DNA of 36,280 nt from an uncultured Acetobacteraceae bacterium (GCA_943912335.1 CALTUD010000036.1:1-36280), one strand, 5' to 3'. Positions 24,396 to 32,327 are shown, counted from the first letter of the stretch. The notes: a model not told the origin generated them from the letters alone. Program-made: numbers and translations.

Positions 24396-24416
24396 GGCGG
24401 GGAAACGGCCCCCGCC
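24396..24416. terminator. Hairpin between convergent bioA and the 158-residue gene
   Basis: GGCGGGG / CCCCGCC, seven pairs with a seven-base loop, four bases after the bioA stop. There is no T-run on either strand. It is a weak terminator candidate, kept because the gap between the two convergent stops is only 40 bp. Confidence 0.35.
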
Positions 24417-24432
24417 TCCAGGGGGCTCTGCG

Positions 24433-24909
24433 TCAGTGCACCATGCGGGCATGGGCCAGTGAGACGACCTTGCCCGCGGTGTCGATCGGGGCGAAGCCGT
24501 AGCCGCCGGCGCGGAACTGCAGCACCACGCGCAGCGCGCAGTCGAGAGCCAGCAGGGTGGCGCGCTCGTTGGCCATGTCGCGCAGCACGGCTTCCGCCTC
24601 GTCGGCCTTGTCCTCGCCGAGCAGGTCGAACAGGGCGAGAAGCTGCGTCTCGTCCGGCGACACGGCGGTCTGGCAGGTGCAGTTCACCTGCAGGCTGCGT
24701 GTGAGGCCCTGGCTGAGCACCCAGAGGAAGCCTTCCAGCGGATGCGAGGCGTCGGCCACGCCGATATGGCGGAACACGGATTCGATCTTGGCGCCCATGT
24801 CCTCGCCGAGGCGCCGGCCCAGCACCCAGGTGCGGATCGCCCAGAGCAGCGACTGGTCCATGCGGGGAAGATCGGTCAGCTCGAGTTCGGTGCGCGGCGT
24901 GATGGACAT
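24433..24909 (-). CDS. Uncharacterised 158-residue protein with a putative iron-regulated promoter
   Basis: I do not recognise this protein. It is 158 residues, soluble, largely helical by composition, with no signal peptide or membrane span. It begins MSITPRTELELTDLPRMDQS and has a Cys-x-Cys pair (C77, C79 in VNCTCQTAV) plus C124 (ALDCALR); two or three cysteines could bind a metal, but that is speculation. AGGAG lies just upstream of the ATG at 24909. Its promoter (24959-24986) contains a Fur-box-like palindrome, which suggests expression under iron limitation. It is convergent with bioA and divergent from the MgtC-family gene. Codon use is like its neighbours. Confidence 0.75.
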   Translation of the reverse strand: MSITPRTELELTDLPRMDQSLLWAIRTWVLGRRLGEDMGAKIESVFRHIGVADASHPLEGFLWVLSQGLTRSLQVNCTCQTAVSPDETQLLALFDLLGEDKADEAEAVLRDMANERATLLALDCALRVVLQFRAGGYGFAPIDTAGKVVSLAHARMVH

Positions 24910-24958
24910 GGGCGGAACTCCTGTCTCCGTCGCTCGGGAGGAGCGGCACTGCGTGGAG

Positions 24959-24986
24959 CCTATATGAGAATGGTTCTCATCCGCAA
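24959..24986 (-). promoter_or_regulatory. Promoter with Fur-box-like palindrome in its spacer
   Basis: On the minus strand: -35 TTGCGG (24986-24981), a 16-bp spacer, -10 TATAGG (24964-24959). The spacer is filled by ATGAGAA-TGG-TTCTCAT (24964-24980), a perfect 7-3-7 palindrome. Read as the 7-1-7 Fur model TGATAAT-N-ATTATCA, the site TGAGAAT-G-GTTCTCA differs at three of fourteen positions. Binding of a Fur-type repressor here would block polymerase. Confidence 0.65.
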
Positions 24987-25091
24987 TGCAGAAGAATGAA
25001 CATTCCGCAATCGGATCGTACGGCCGTAGACGCGTTTTGAAACGGTCGCTATCGCTGCCGCGCCCGGCCTCGATTCCATGGCGGATCACCC

Positions 25092-25799
25092 ATGAACGAC
25101 CTGCTCAACAGCCCCTACGCCCGCACCGTGGGCGGGTATCTGACCGCCTTCGTGCTCGGCACCGCGATCGGGTTCGAGCGGCAATGGCGGCAGCGCAGCG
25201 CGGGCCTGAGGACCAACGTTCTGGTGGCGGTGGGCGCTGCCGCGTTCTGCGATCTCGGCGCGCGTCTGCTGGGGCCGGAGGGCGCCACGCGGATCATCGC
25301 CTATGTGGTGTCGGGGATCGGCTTTTTGGGCGCGGGCGTGATCCTGAAGGACGGCACGCAGATCCGCGGCCTGAACACCGCAGCGACGCTCTGGTGTTCG
25401 GCGGCGGTGGGGACGCTGGCGGGCAGTCATCTGCCGGCGGAGGCCTGCACGCTGGGCCTGTTCATCCTGGCCGGCAACACGTTGCTGCGCCCGCTGGTGA
25501 ACTGGGTGAACCGTCGTCCGATCGAGCCGGAGAACACCGAGGCGCAGTACATGGTGCATGTGATCTGCCGGCCTCGCGACGTTTCGGACGTGCGCGATCT
25601 GCTGGACAGCGTGCTGGAGCGGGCGTCCTACCCGGTGCGCTCGGTGGAAACGCTGTCGGACAGCGACGAGCAGGTGGAGCTGGCGGCGATCCTGGTGCCT
25701 AGCACGGCGGAATCGGACGAGCTGGACGCCGCCGTGGCGGAGTTGGAGGAGTCCGCGCTGGTTCTGTCCTCGACCTGGACGCTGGAAACGACCTCCTGA
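25092..25799 (+). CDS. MgtC/SapB-family membrane protein
   Basis: A 235-residue inner-membrane protein. The N-terminal 140 residues form the MgtC domain with four or five helices and the motifs GTAIGFERQWRQRSAGLRTN (19-38) and GIGFLGAGVILKDG (about 75-88), then IRGLNTAATLW. The C-terminal 90 residues form a soluble ACT-like domain (YMVHVICRPRDVSDVRDLLD). MgtC proteins are linked to magnesium limitation, virulence and control of the F1Fo-ATPase in enteric bacteria; the role here is unproven. The start at 25092 is the first that gives the conserved helix. A hairpin follows the stop. Confidence 0.88.
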   Translation: MNDLLNSPYARTVGGYLTAFVLGTAIGFERQWRQRSAGLRTNVLVAVGAAAFCDLGARLLGPEGATRIIAYVVSGIGFLGAGVILKDGTQIRGLNTAATLWCSAAVGTLAGSHLPAEACTLGLFILAGNTLLRPLVNWVNRRPIEPENTEAQYMVHVICRPRDVSDVRDLLDSVLERASYPVRSVETLSDSDEQVELAAILVPSTAESDELDAAVAELEESALVLSSTWTLETTS

Positions 25800-25807
25800 C
25801 GCGAAAA

Positions 25808-25836
25808 CGCCGCCGCGAGGCTGGCTCGCGGCGGCG
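25808..25836. terminator. Bidirectional hairpin between mgtC-family and lipoprotein genes
   Basis: Perfect 12-bp stem CGCCGCCGCGAG / CTCGCGGCGGCG with loop GCTGG, nine bases after the plus-strand stop and 28 bp from the minus-strand stop at 25864. AAAA precedes it on the plus strand, so it reads as a T-tract for the minus-strand gene. Confidence 0.7.
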
Positions 25837-25863
25837 CCGGTTCGGTCGGTTCGGTCGTTGAGC

Positions 25864-26436
25864 CTATTTCGGCGTGCCCTTGACGGTCTTCACGCTGCCG
25901 TCCGGGCTGATCACCGTGCTGGTGCCGTCGCCGTTGGGGATCACGATGTTGCCGCTGGAGGGCGCATCGGGGCCGTCATGGTGGGTCTTGTCGAACTGGT
26001 GGGCCGGATCGACGATCGGCGCGGCCAGGCTACCGCCGCCGGACGCGAACCCGTCATCGAGCGGGGCGCCGCCCCGGATGGCGTTCTGTTCGCCCATGCT
26101 CATGCTGCCGCCGCGCGGCAGTGTGCCTCCGGCCAGCGCATTGGTGCCGGCGACGCCGTGCGACACGTCGCTCAACGTGGGCAGCGGCTGAGGCGGGCCG
26201 GGCCAGACGTTGCCCGCCTGCGGCAGCATCGCCTGCGTGGTGGGGGTCTTGCCGCGTGCGCGCTGTAGGTTCTCGCTCGAGCCGAGGACGCCGTTCGGGT
26301 TGTAGCCCGGCGGATCTTCGGTATCGCCCAGGAAATGGCCCAGCCCGGAACAGCCGCTCAGTGCCAGCATGGCGGGCAGTGCGAACACCGCCACGGGTCT
26401 CGGCAGAATGGTCACAAAACGAGCCGAGGGCCGCAT
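25864..26436 (-). CDS. Predicted lipoprotein of unknown function
   Basis: A 190-residue secreted protein with a lipoprotein signal peptide: a basic start MRPSARF, a hydrophobic stretch and the lipobox LALSGC, with the lipidated cysteine at residue 29. The mature part is rich in Gly, Pro, Ser and Asn and looks disordered. It ends in GNIVIPNGDGTSTVISPDGS and a basic KTVKGTPK tail. The AGGAGG at 26448-26443 decides the start: it lies six bases ahead of the ATG at 26436 and directly abuts an earlier in-frame ATG at 26442, so the later one is favoured. I recognise no family. A 168-bp gap separates it from pgsA upstream. Confidence 0.75.
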   Translation of the reverse strand: MRPSARFVTILPRPVAVFALPAMLALSGCSGLGHFLGDTEDPPGYNPNGVLGSSENLQRARGKTPTTQAMLPQAGNVWPGPPQPLPTLSDVSHGVAGTNALAGGTLPRGGSMSMGEQNAIRGGAPLDDGFASGGGSLAAPIVDPAHQFDKTHHDGPDAPSSGNIVIPNGDGTSTVISPDGSVKTVKGTPK

Positions 26437-26604
26437 CTTCATCCTCCTGCGGCCCACCGCCGCGTTGCGGAATGTCGTCTAACCGGACGGTTTCCTCAAG
26501 AGCGGGCGCTTCCGGGCCCGCCTCGCGCGCGCGTTCGGGGCTTCCGCTGGTGCGAAACAGTCACAAACCGGACCGGCCGGGGCCGATTCGGATCGCGGCC
26601 GGCG

Positions 26605-27186
26605 TCAGGAGGAGGACGGCTCGTTCACGTGACGCAGGCCGGTAACCAGATAGTCCCAGCCCGTGACCAGCGTGAGCAGGGCCGCCAGCCAGAGCATCAG
26701 CGCGCCGATCAGCCCCACCGGCAGCCAGTCGAGCCCGAGCAGATGGGCCGTGGTGTCGCCGGCCAGCAGCACGCCGAGCGCGCCCATCTGGAATCCGGTC
26801 TTCCATTTGGCGAGGCGGGTGACGGGTAGGCTGACGCGACGGCCGGCCAGATGTTCGCGCAGGCCGCTGACCAGGATTTCGCGCAGCAGGATGACGATCG
26901 CCGGGTAGAGCGACCAGAGGGGCAGGCGCCCGAATCCGGCCAGAACCATCAGCGAGGCGCCGACCAGCAGCTTGTCCGCGATCGGGTCAAGCATGCGTCC
27001 GAGTTCGGAGAATTGCCGGCGCGAGCGGGCGATGCGTCCGTCGAGCCAGTCGGTGATGCCGGCGGCGATGAACAGGAGGCAGGCGGCGGCATCCGACCAC
27101 GGCGCCCGGATCGCCACCAGCGCCACCAGCAGCGGAATGGCGGCGATCCGCGACAGGGTCAGCACGTTCGGCAGGTCTGTCAGCAT
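26605..27186 (-). CDS. pgsA: CDP-diacylglycerol-glycerol-3-phosphate 3-phosphatidyltransferase
   Basis: Makes phosphatidylglycerol phosphate from CDP-diacylglycerol and glycerol 3-phosphate at the inner membrane. The 193-residue protein has the full CDP-alcohol phosphatidyltransferase motif D46xxD49G50xxA53R54-x8-G63xxxD67xxxD71, preceded by the PgsA-type start LPNVLTLSRIAAIP, and about five to six membrane helices. The ATG at 27186 was chosen because the family begins at LPN; an in-frame upstream ATG at 27222 would add twelve residues. Neither has a strong ribosome site. It lies downstream of uvrC on the same strand, a pairing common in Proteobacteria. Confidence 0.93.
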   Translation of the reverse strand: MLTDLPNVLTLSRIAAIPLLVALVAIRAPWSDAAACLLFIAAGITDWLDGRIARSRRQFSELGRMLDPIADKLLVGASLMVLAGFGRLPLWSLYPAIVILLREILVSGLREHLAGRRVSLPVTRLAKWKTGFQMGALGVLLAGDTTAHLLGLDWLPVGLIGALMLWLAALLTLVTGWDYLVTGLRHVNEPSSS

Positions 27187-27266
27187 GGTTCGCGGTCGAT
27201 CGAGCAGTGTTCCGGCTGGCATCCTAGCTCAGCCGGAGGACCGCCGTAACCTGCCGTCCTGACATG

Positions 27267-27307
27267 GCTCCCCGGTCGCGGGACGCGACGGCGCTCCCCG
27301 GTCGCGG
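27267..27307. repeat. 15-bp direct repeat between uvrC and pgsA
   Basis: GCTCCCCGGTCGCGG occurs at 27267-27281 and again at 27293-27307, 26 bp apart, in the 205-bp gap between the uvrC stop and the pgsA start. There is no sign of a mobile element. Local duplication is the simplest reading. Confidence 0.5.
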
Positions 27308-27391
27308 AATGCGGCGGGGCGGCGCAGGGCGGTTCGGGGCCCGGGGCGAGCGGGCGGAGAGGTCTGGCCCCCTGCCCGCCTCAGAACGCCG

Positions 27392-29332
27392 CTAGGTCTT
27401 GCTTTGCCAGCCCGCGTGGAAATGGCCGTAGATGGCGCGGGCGGTTTCGCGGCTGATACCGGGGGCGTTTTCCAGATCCACCAGCCCGGCCTGTTTGACG
27501 CCGCGCGCGGAGCCGAAATGGTTCAGCAGCGCGCGCTTGCGCAGTGGGCCGATGCCCGGGATGTCGTCCAGTTCGCTTTTGACGATCGCCTTGGAGCGGC
27601 CGGCGCGATGGGTGGTGATGGCGAAGCGGTGCGCCTCGTCACGCAACCGTTGCAGGTAGTAGAGCACCGGATCGCGCGGCGGGAGCTGGAACGGCGGCGC
27701 GTCGCCGGTGTGGAACCATTCGCGCCCGGCATCGCGATCGGGGCCCTTGGCGATCGCCACCAGCTTCACGTCGGTGACGCCCAGATCGTCCAGCACCTGA
27801 CGCACGGCGGAGAACTGGCCGGCGCCGCCGTCGATCAGCAGGATATCGGGCCAGTCCGGACGGGCGGCCGGTTCGCCGGACTCGCTTTCGCGCGCCGCCT
27901 GTTCGCGCAGCGCGCGTCCGAAGCGGCGTTCCAGCACCTCGCGCATCATGGCGAAATCGTCGCCCGGGGTGATCGGGCCGCGGATGCTGTATTTGCGGTA
28001 GGCCTGTTTGTTGAAGCCTTCGGGGCCGGCGACCACCATGACGCCATAGGCGTTGCTGCCCATGATGTGGCTGTTGTCGTAGGTCTCGATCCGCTCCGGC
28101 GGGGCCGGCAGGTTGAACAGCGTGGCGACGCCTTCCAGCAGCTTCGCCTGTCCGGCGCCCTCGGCCAGCTTTCGTTCCAGCGCCTCGCGGGCGTTGGTGG
28201 CGGCATGCTCGACCACGGCGCGCTTCTCGCCGCGCTGCGGCACGGCGAGTTCGACCTTGCGTCCGGCCTTGAGGGTGAGGGCTTCGGCGACCAGCTCCGG
28301 CTCGTCCACCGGGACGTTGCTGAGCACCAGAGGCGGCGGCGGCTTGTCGTCGTAGAACTGGGCGATGAAGGAGGACAGGATCTCGCTTTCGCCCTCCCCC
28401 TTCACGTTGGCCGGAAAGAAGGCGCGGTTGCCGTTGTTGCGGCCGCCGCGGATGAAGAACACCTGAAGGCAGGCCTGGCCGGCGGCGAGATGGATGGCGA
28501 CGATGTCGGCATCCTCGATGCTGGCCGGGTTGATGATGCCGGTGCCCTGGACATGGGTAAGGCCGCGGATGCGGTCGCGCAGGGCGGCGGCGCGCTCGAA
28601 CTCCATCTCGGCGGAGGCTTCCTCCATCTCCTTGGCCAGCGCGGCCTGCACCGAGCCGGCCTTGCCGGACAGGAAGGCGCGCGCCTGGGCGACCAGCGTG
28701 TCGTATCCTTCCTTGTCGATGCGATCGACGCAGGGGGCCGAGCAGCGCTTGATCTGGTGCAGCAGGCAGGGCCGCGTGCGGTTGGAGAACACGCTGTCGG
28801 AGCAGGAGCGCAGCAGGAACACGCGCTGCATCGCCGTGACGGTCTGGTTCACCGCCCAGGCGGAGGCGAACGGCCCCCAGTAGGAGGCGCCCTTGTCCGG
28901 CTTGCCGCGGTGCTTGGTGATCTGCGGAAAGGCGTGGCCGTCGGTCATCATCAGCCAGGGATAGGTCTTGTCGTCGCGCAGCAGGATGTTGAAGCGCGGC
29001 TTGAGGCGCTTGATGAGGTTGGCTTCGAGCAGAAGCGCCTCGGCCTCGGTATGGGTGGTGACGATCTCCATGGCGGCGGTTTCGCTCACCATGCGTCGGA
29101 GGCGTTCCGGCAGCCGTCCGATCTGGGTGTAGGAGTAGACGCGCTTCTTGAGCGCGCGCGCCTTGCCGACATAGAGCGCATCGCCCTTGCGATCGAGCAT
29201 GCGGTACACGCCGGGCGACAGCGGCATGGTGAGCAGGGCCGTCTCGATCACGCCGACGCCGATGGCGGTACCTGTGTCGGGGGTCGTGTCGGGCTTGTCG
29301 TCGGCGTTCGTATCGGGCGGCAGAAGATCCAT
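27392..29332 (-). CDS. uvrC: Excinuclease ABC subunit C
   Basis: Makes the two incisions around damaged DNA in nucleotide excision repair. The frame gives 646 residues from the ATG at 29332, or 649 from 29341. The GIY-YIG nuclease is at about 35-118 (PGVYRMLDRKGDALYVGKA). The Cys-rich segment is CLLHQIKRCSAPC. The UVR domain that contacts UvrB is near 225-265. The RNase H-like second nuclease has ETYDNSHIMGS and DILLIDGGAGQ. The C-terminal helix-hairpin-helix pair is DDIPGIGPLRKRALL and LENAPGISRETA. The first 30 residues are an Asp/Thr-rich extension ahead of the usual start. It lies upstream of pgsA on the same strand. Confidence 0.95.
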   Translation of the reverse strand: MDLLPPDTNADDKPDTTPDTGTAIGVGVIETALLTMPLSPGVYRMLDRKGDALYVGKARALKKRVYSYTQIGRLPERLRRMVSETAAMEIVTTHTEAEALLLEANLIKRLKPRFNILLRDDKTYPWLMMTDGHAFPQITKHRGKPDKGASYWGPFASAWAVNQTVTAMQRVFLLRSCSDSVFSNRTRPCLLHQIKRCSAPCVDRIDKEGYDTLVAQARAFLSGKAGSVQAALAKEMEEASAEMEFERAAALRDRIRGLTHVQGTGIINPASIEDADIVAIHLAAGQACLQVFFIRGGRNNGNRAFFPANVKGEGESEILSSFIAQFYDDKPPPPLVLSNVPVDEPELVAEALTLKAGRKVELAVPQRGEKRAVVEHAATNAREALERKLAEGAGQAKLLEGVATLFNLPAPPERIETYDNSHIMGSNAYGVMVVAGPEGFNKQAYRKYSIRGPITPGDDFAMMREVLERRFGRALREQAARESESGEPAARPDWPDILLIDGGAGQFSAVRQVLDDLGVTDVKLVAIAKGPDRDAGREWFHTGDAPPFQLPPRDPVLYYLQRLRDEAHRFAITTHRAGRSKAIVKSELDDIPGIGPLRKRALLNHFGSARGVKQAGLVDLENAPGISRETARAIYGHFHAGWQSKT

Positions 29333-29341
29333 TCGCCCCAT

Positions 29342-29747
29342 CTAGTGTGCCGCCCCCGCCTTGTGGAGCGGCAATCGCGCAGGTGGTGCTTTGGGCGGAA
29401 AAGGTTCTCCACCGACCCTGGGGATAAGTCTGTGGAATGACCCCCGTGAACCGACCTTGAAGCGCGTCTTTCCTGGCTGCGGATCGGATTGCTTAAATTT
29501 CAGGCAGACACTGCAAGTCATTGTTTTTGCAGCACTGTGCGTCGGGAGCACTGTCACGCGACCAACATATTCGGCCACATCGTTGTAATGACTACGTGTC
29601 AATGCCGGCTGGTGGACAAAACGCAGGGCCGGTTCGCGAATCGTCGTGGCTGTGGGTCACGATTTGTTCGCGGATGAGGGTGCCCGGAACGCGAAAAGGG
29701 CGCCCGGACCAGCCGGGCGCCCTTCTGCAGACCAGTGACGGGTCGGA
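29342..29747. other. Non-coding gap between uvrC and the second Hint gene
   Basis: About 406 bases, visibly lower in GC than the surrounding genes, with no convincing ORF. It must hold the uvrC promoter (minus strand) and carries the Hint gene terminator at 29694-29722. It includes an inverted repeat AATCGT (29639-29644) / ACGATT (29659-29664) flanked by direct GTTCGCG copies (29632 and 29666), and a CTGCAA / TTGCAG inverted pair around 29511-29532. An unannotated small RNA is possible but unsupported. Confidence 0.55.
29694..29722 (-). terminator. Intrinsic terminator of the second Hint gene
   Basis: Perfect 10-bp stem GGGCGCCCGG / CCGGGCGCCC with a five-base loop, flanked by AAAA on the plus strand, which is a TTTT tract for minus-strand transcription. 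It begins 25 bases past the stop at 29748. Confidence 0.85.
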
Positions 29748-31046
29748 TCAGGCCGCGATGGCAATCCGGCGCGTTTCGGCGACGGCGACGAGGCCGATCT
29801 CGAGACGGCCGGCCGTGCCGGACAGCACCAGGGAGGCGGCACCGTCGGTCCAGCGGTAGCTGTGCTGGGCGGTCTCGACGCCATGCCAGCCGCGCACCAG
29901 GGCGCTGCCCTCGAGCGAGACGGCAACGCCATCGGCCTCGATGCTGGACACGGCGACGCCGAGAACGCGGCGGTCATCGAGCCAGGGGGACACGGACCAG
30001 GGCGACGCCGCGGCGGAGGCGATGGTCACCAGACGGGCACCGACCGGCAGCGCGCAGCCGAAGCGGGTCACGCCGTTCTCGAAACCGATCTCGGTCGGCT
30101 CGACGATGCGGCCGTCAACCAGCAGCACGAAGGGGGAGGAGGCCGGCACGGCGTCGTTGGCGGCAAAGGTGGTGCCGGCGCGAACCGACAGCACATCCCA
30201 GACCGGCTTCACGGCGGCGGCGTCGATGCAGAGCGGGGCGAAGCCATGTTCTTCATAGGCGGCGATCGCCGGGGCGGCTTCGATGCGCAGTTCGCGACGG
30301 GCTTCCAGGCCCTCGACGTCGAGGAACGACTCAACCTGCACACCCTCGGCGAGGATGATGTCGTGCCGGTCCAGCGCCACATGATAATAGGTGATGGAGG
30401 TGCGGTTTTCCTGGACGATGCTGACGCCGTTCACCAGCAGGCGGGCCGGGATCAGCTTGCCGTCGAGCCAGATGGCATGATCCGGGGACACGACCAGATC
30501 ACGCTCCGGCAGGCCGGCGGACAGGGCGCCGGCGCGGATGCGGATCGGCAGCACCAGGCTGCGGTCGGCGATTTCAGCCACCTCGATGGTGCGGTTTCCG
30601 GTCCAGGTGACCGGCGCGATGCGGCCGAACGCCCAGAGCTCGTCGCCTTCCACGAGCGTCTCGACGGCGCGTGGGCCGGAAACGGTCTCGATCATCGTGC
30701 CCGCGGCGAAGCAGCACACGCTGGTGAAGGTGATGTTCACGAAGCCGAAGACGTCGCAGAACGTGACCTTGATCGCGTGGGACGGGTCGAAGTTGAAGCA
30801 GCCGAATTCATGGCCGCTGAGCGACTTGTAGATGCCGGTTCCGACGACATCCAGACCGCCGTGCTTATCCACGGTGGCGGTGATGTTGTTGTTCTTGTTG
30901 GTGAACGAGCCGGTGGAGCAGTACAGGCTATCGGCGGCTGCGGACACGCACCAACCGGCATACTCGGTGACGGAGCAGGTGTAGATGACCGGCGGGCAGC
31001 CCCAGGCCGGCTGGTTACCCCACAAAGAGTTCGATTGAGACGACAT
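29748..31046 (-). CDS. Hint-domain protein with a small Cys-rich N-terminal passenger
   Basis: A 432-residue protein in three parts. Residues 1-111 are a small domain rich in Asn, Ser and Thr with seven cysteines (17, 24, 33, 43, 83, 97, 111), matching no family I know. A Hint_2 (Hedgehog/intein-like) domain starts at C112 (CFAAGTMIET) and has LPERDLVVSPDHAIW, IPARLLVNGVSIV and LDRHDIILAEG. The last 76 residues (357-432, DDRRVLGVAV, GWHGVE, RWTDGAASL) match the end of the nuclease-Hint protein at 16594-19869. No Sec signal peptide is present. GGAG lies upstream of the ATG at 31046. A strong terminator follows, so it is a single-gene unit. Self-cleavage at C112, releasing the passenger, is an inference from the Hint fold. 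Confidence 0.82.
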   Translation of the reverse strand: MSSQSNSLWGNQPAWGCPPVIYTCSVTEYAGWCVSAAADSLYCSTGSFTNKNNNITATVDKHGGLDVVGTGIYKSLSGHEFGCFNFDPSHAIKVTFCDVFGFVNITFTSVCCFAAGTMIETVSGPRAVETLVEGDELWAFGRIAPVTWTGNRTIEVAEIADRSLVLPIRIRAGALSAGLPERDLVVSPDHAIWLDGKLIPARLLVNGVSIVQENRTSITYYHVALDRHDIILAEGVQVESFLDVEGLEARRELRIEAAPAIAAYEEHGFAPLCIDAAAVKPVWDVLSVRAGTTFAANDAVPASSPFVLLVDGRIVEPTEIGFENGVTRFGCALPVGARLVTIASAAASPWSVSPWLDDRRVLGVAVSSIEADGVAVSLEGSALVRGWHGVETAQHSYRWTDGAASLVLSGTAGRLEIGLVAVAETRRIAIAA

Positions 31047-31134
31047 GGATGCTCCGCGAAACGGGGTTCTCTCGGCCGGGATTGACCGAAAGCCCGGCGC
31101 GTTCGCCGAGCAGGACCATTTACGCGATGCACAA

Positions 31135-31164
31135 TCAAAACGGAGACAAGTTTCTTCGTTTTGA
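31135..31164. promoter_or_regulatory. Inverted repeat upstream of the second Hint gene
   Basis: TCAAAACG and CGTTTTGA arms (8 bp) around a 14-base loop, 88 bp upstream of the Hint start and 18 bp past the dipeptidase stop, both on the minus strand. It could end the dipeptidase transcript or act as an operator of the Hint promoter. Two ACGCTTTT copies 20 bp apart (31166 and 31186) adjoin it. Confidence 0.4.
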
Positions 31165-31182
31165 GACGCTTTTACCGATTGT

Positions 31183-32244
31183 TTAACGCTTTTCGCGCTG
31201 TGCGACGCTGCAATCGGCGGTTGCGTCGGCCTTGCGGAGCAGACGCAGCAGATTCGCGCCCCAGAACGCGGCGATCTCGGCCGGCGTGTAGCCGCGCCGG
31301 ACCAGTTCCGCCGTCACGGCCGGGCTCTCGGACGCGTTGCGCCAACCGACGATTGCACCGCCGCCGTCGAAATCGGAGCTGATGCCGACATGGGCGGTGC
31401 CGATCCGCTTCGCCACGTAGTCGATATGGTCCACCAGATCGGCGACGTCGGCCGGGCGGCCGTCCTCCTTCACGCCGCGCGGGCGCAGGAATCCGGGCAT
31501 GGCGGTGATCTGGATCAGGCCGCCCGTTTCGCGCAGCGCGTCGAGTTGGGTGTCGTCGAGGTTGCGCCGATGGTCGCACAGGGCGCGCACGCAGGAATGG
31601 GTCGCGACGACCGGCGTGGCGGAGCGGGCGGCCGCCTGCAGCATGCCCTCGCGCGACAGGTGCGACACGTCGATCAGCATGCCGTGCCGGTTGAGTTCGC
31701 CGCCGAGGTCGAGACCGAGCGGGCTGAGCCCGTTCCAGCGCGTTTCCGCGTCGCCCAGATCGCGCCGGGGAATGGCGCTGTCGGCGACGGCGTTGTGGCC
31801 GTTATGGGTCAGGGTGACGTAGCGGACGCCGAGCGCCCGATACCGGGCGACCAGAGAAAGATCGGCGCCGAAGGCGTAGGCGTTCTCGATCGCCGGGACG
31901 ACCGCGATCGCCCCTTCCGCACGGGCCTGCTCGATCGCATCGGCCCCGTCGCAGATCCGGGCGGTGATGCCGTTGCGCTCCGCACCCATCTCGCGGATCC
32001 GGTGCAGCATGGCGAAGGCGCGGTCGCGGGCCTCGGCATGGCCGGCCTCGTCGGTCGGGCCTTGCGGGATATAGGCGGCGAAGCAGCCGGCGGAGACCCC
32101 GCCCTCGCGCATCTTGACCAGGTCCACGCGGCGTTCGGCGCTGCGCTCGAACGGATCGTCGCCATCCGGCCAGGGAATGTCGATATGGCTGTCCAGTGTC
32201 AGCAGGCTGTGATGCAGGGCGTCGGCGTCGGGGCGTTCGGTCAT
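31183..32244 (-). CDS. Membrane dipeptidase (peptidase M19, renal dipeptidase family)
   Basis: A 353-residue zinc metallopeptidase of family M19, which cleaves dipeptides, often with D-residues at the second position. The zinc and catalytic residues are in place: HxD in DSHIDIPWPDG, the bridging glutamate in VPAIENAY, THNGHN, the histidine in IDVSHLS and ATHSC, and the aspartate in ISSDFDGGG. There is no signal peptide, so it is predicted cytosolic. The ATG at 32244 gives MTERPDADALHHSLLTLDSH; an in-frame upstream TTG at 32256 is less likely. It is divergent from exonuclease III with 83 bp between starts. The substrate is unknown. Confidence 0.9.
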   Translation of the reverse strand: MTERPDADALHHSLLTLDSHIDIPWPDGDDPFERSAERRVDLVKMREGGVSAGCFAAYIPQGPTDEAGHAEARDRAFAMLHRIREMGAERNGITARICDGADAIEQARAEGAIAVVPAIENAYAFGADLSLVARYRALGVRYVTLTHNGHNAVADSAIPRRDLGDAETRWNGLSPLGLDLGGELNRHGMLIDVSHLSREGMLQAAARSATPVVATHSCVRALCDHRRNLDDTQLDALRETGGLIQITAMPGFLRPRGVKEDGRPADVADLVDHIDYVAKRIGTAHVGISSDFDGGGAIVGWRNASESPAVTAELVRRGYTPAEIAAFWGANLLRLLRKADATADCSVAQREKR

Positions 32245-32327
32245 GGCGGCACGCAACGCCGTCCGGCCAGGTTTGGCAAGGCGGCGGTGCTCTTGCCAGC
32301 GATGCCGCTTCGGGCGATGCCCGGGGC

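Noticed and set aside
25837..25860. Tandem GGTTCGGTC units after the mgtC-family terminator
   Set aside because: Two 9-bp units only, too short for a functional repeat claim.
29421..29436. TTATCCCCA on the minus strand as a DnaA box and origin
   Set aside because: A single imperfect copy, with no cluster, no AT-rich unwinding region and no dnaA or other replication-initiation gene nearby.
29448..29462. GAAC-N7-GAAG upstream of uvrC as an SOS box
   Set aside because: One base of the second half-site is wrong and it lies more than 100 bp from the start without a nearby -10. Chance matches of this quality are expected.
29342..29602. Minus-strand ORF of 86 codons before uvrC
   Set aside because: No ribosome site, mixed composition and no recognisable domain; it overlaps the expected uvrC promoter.
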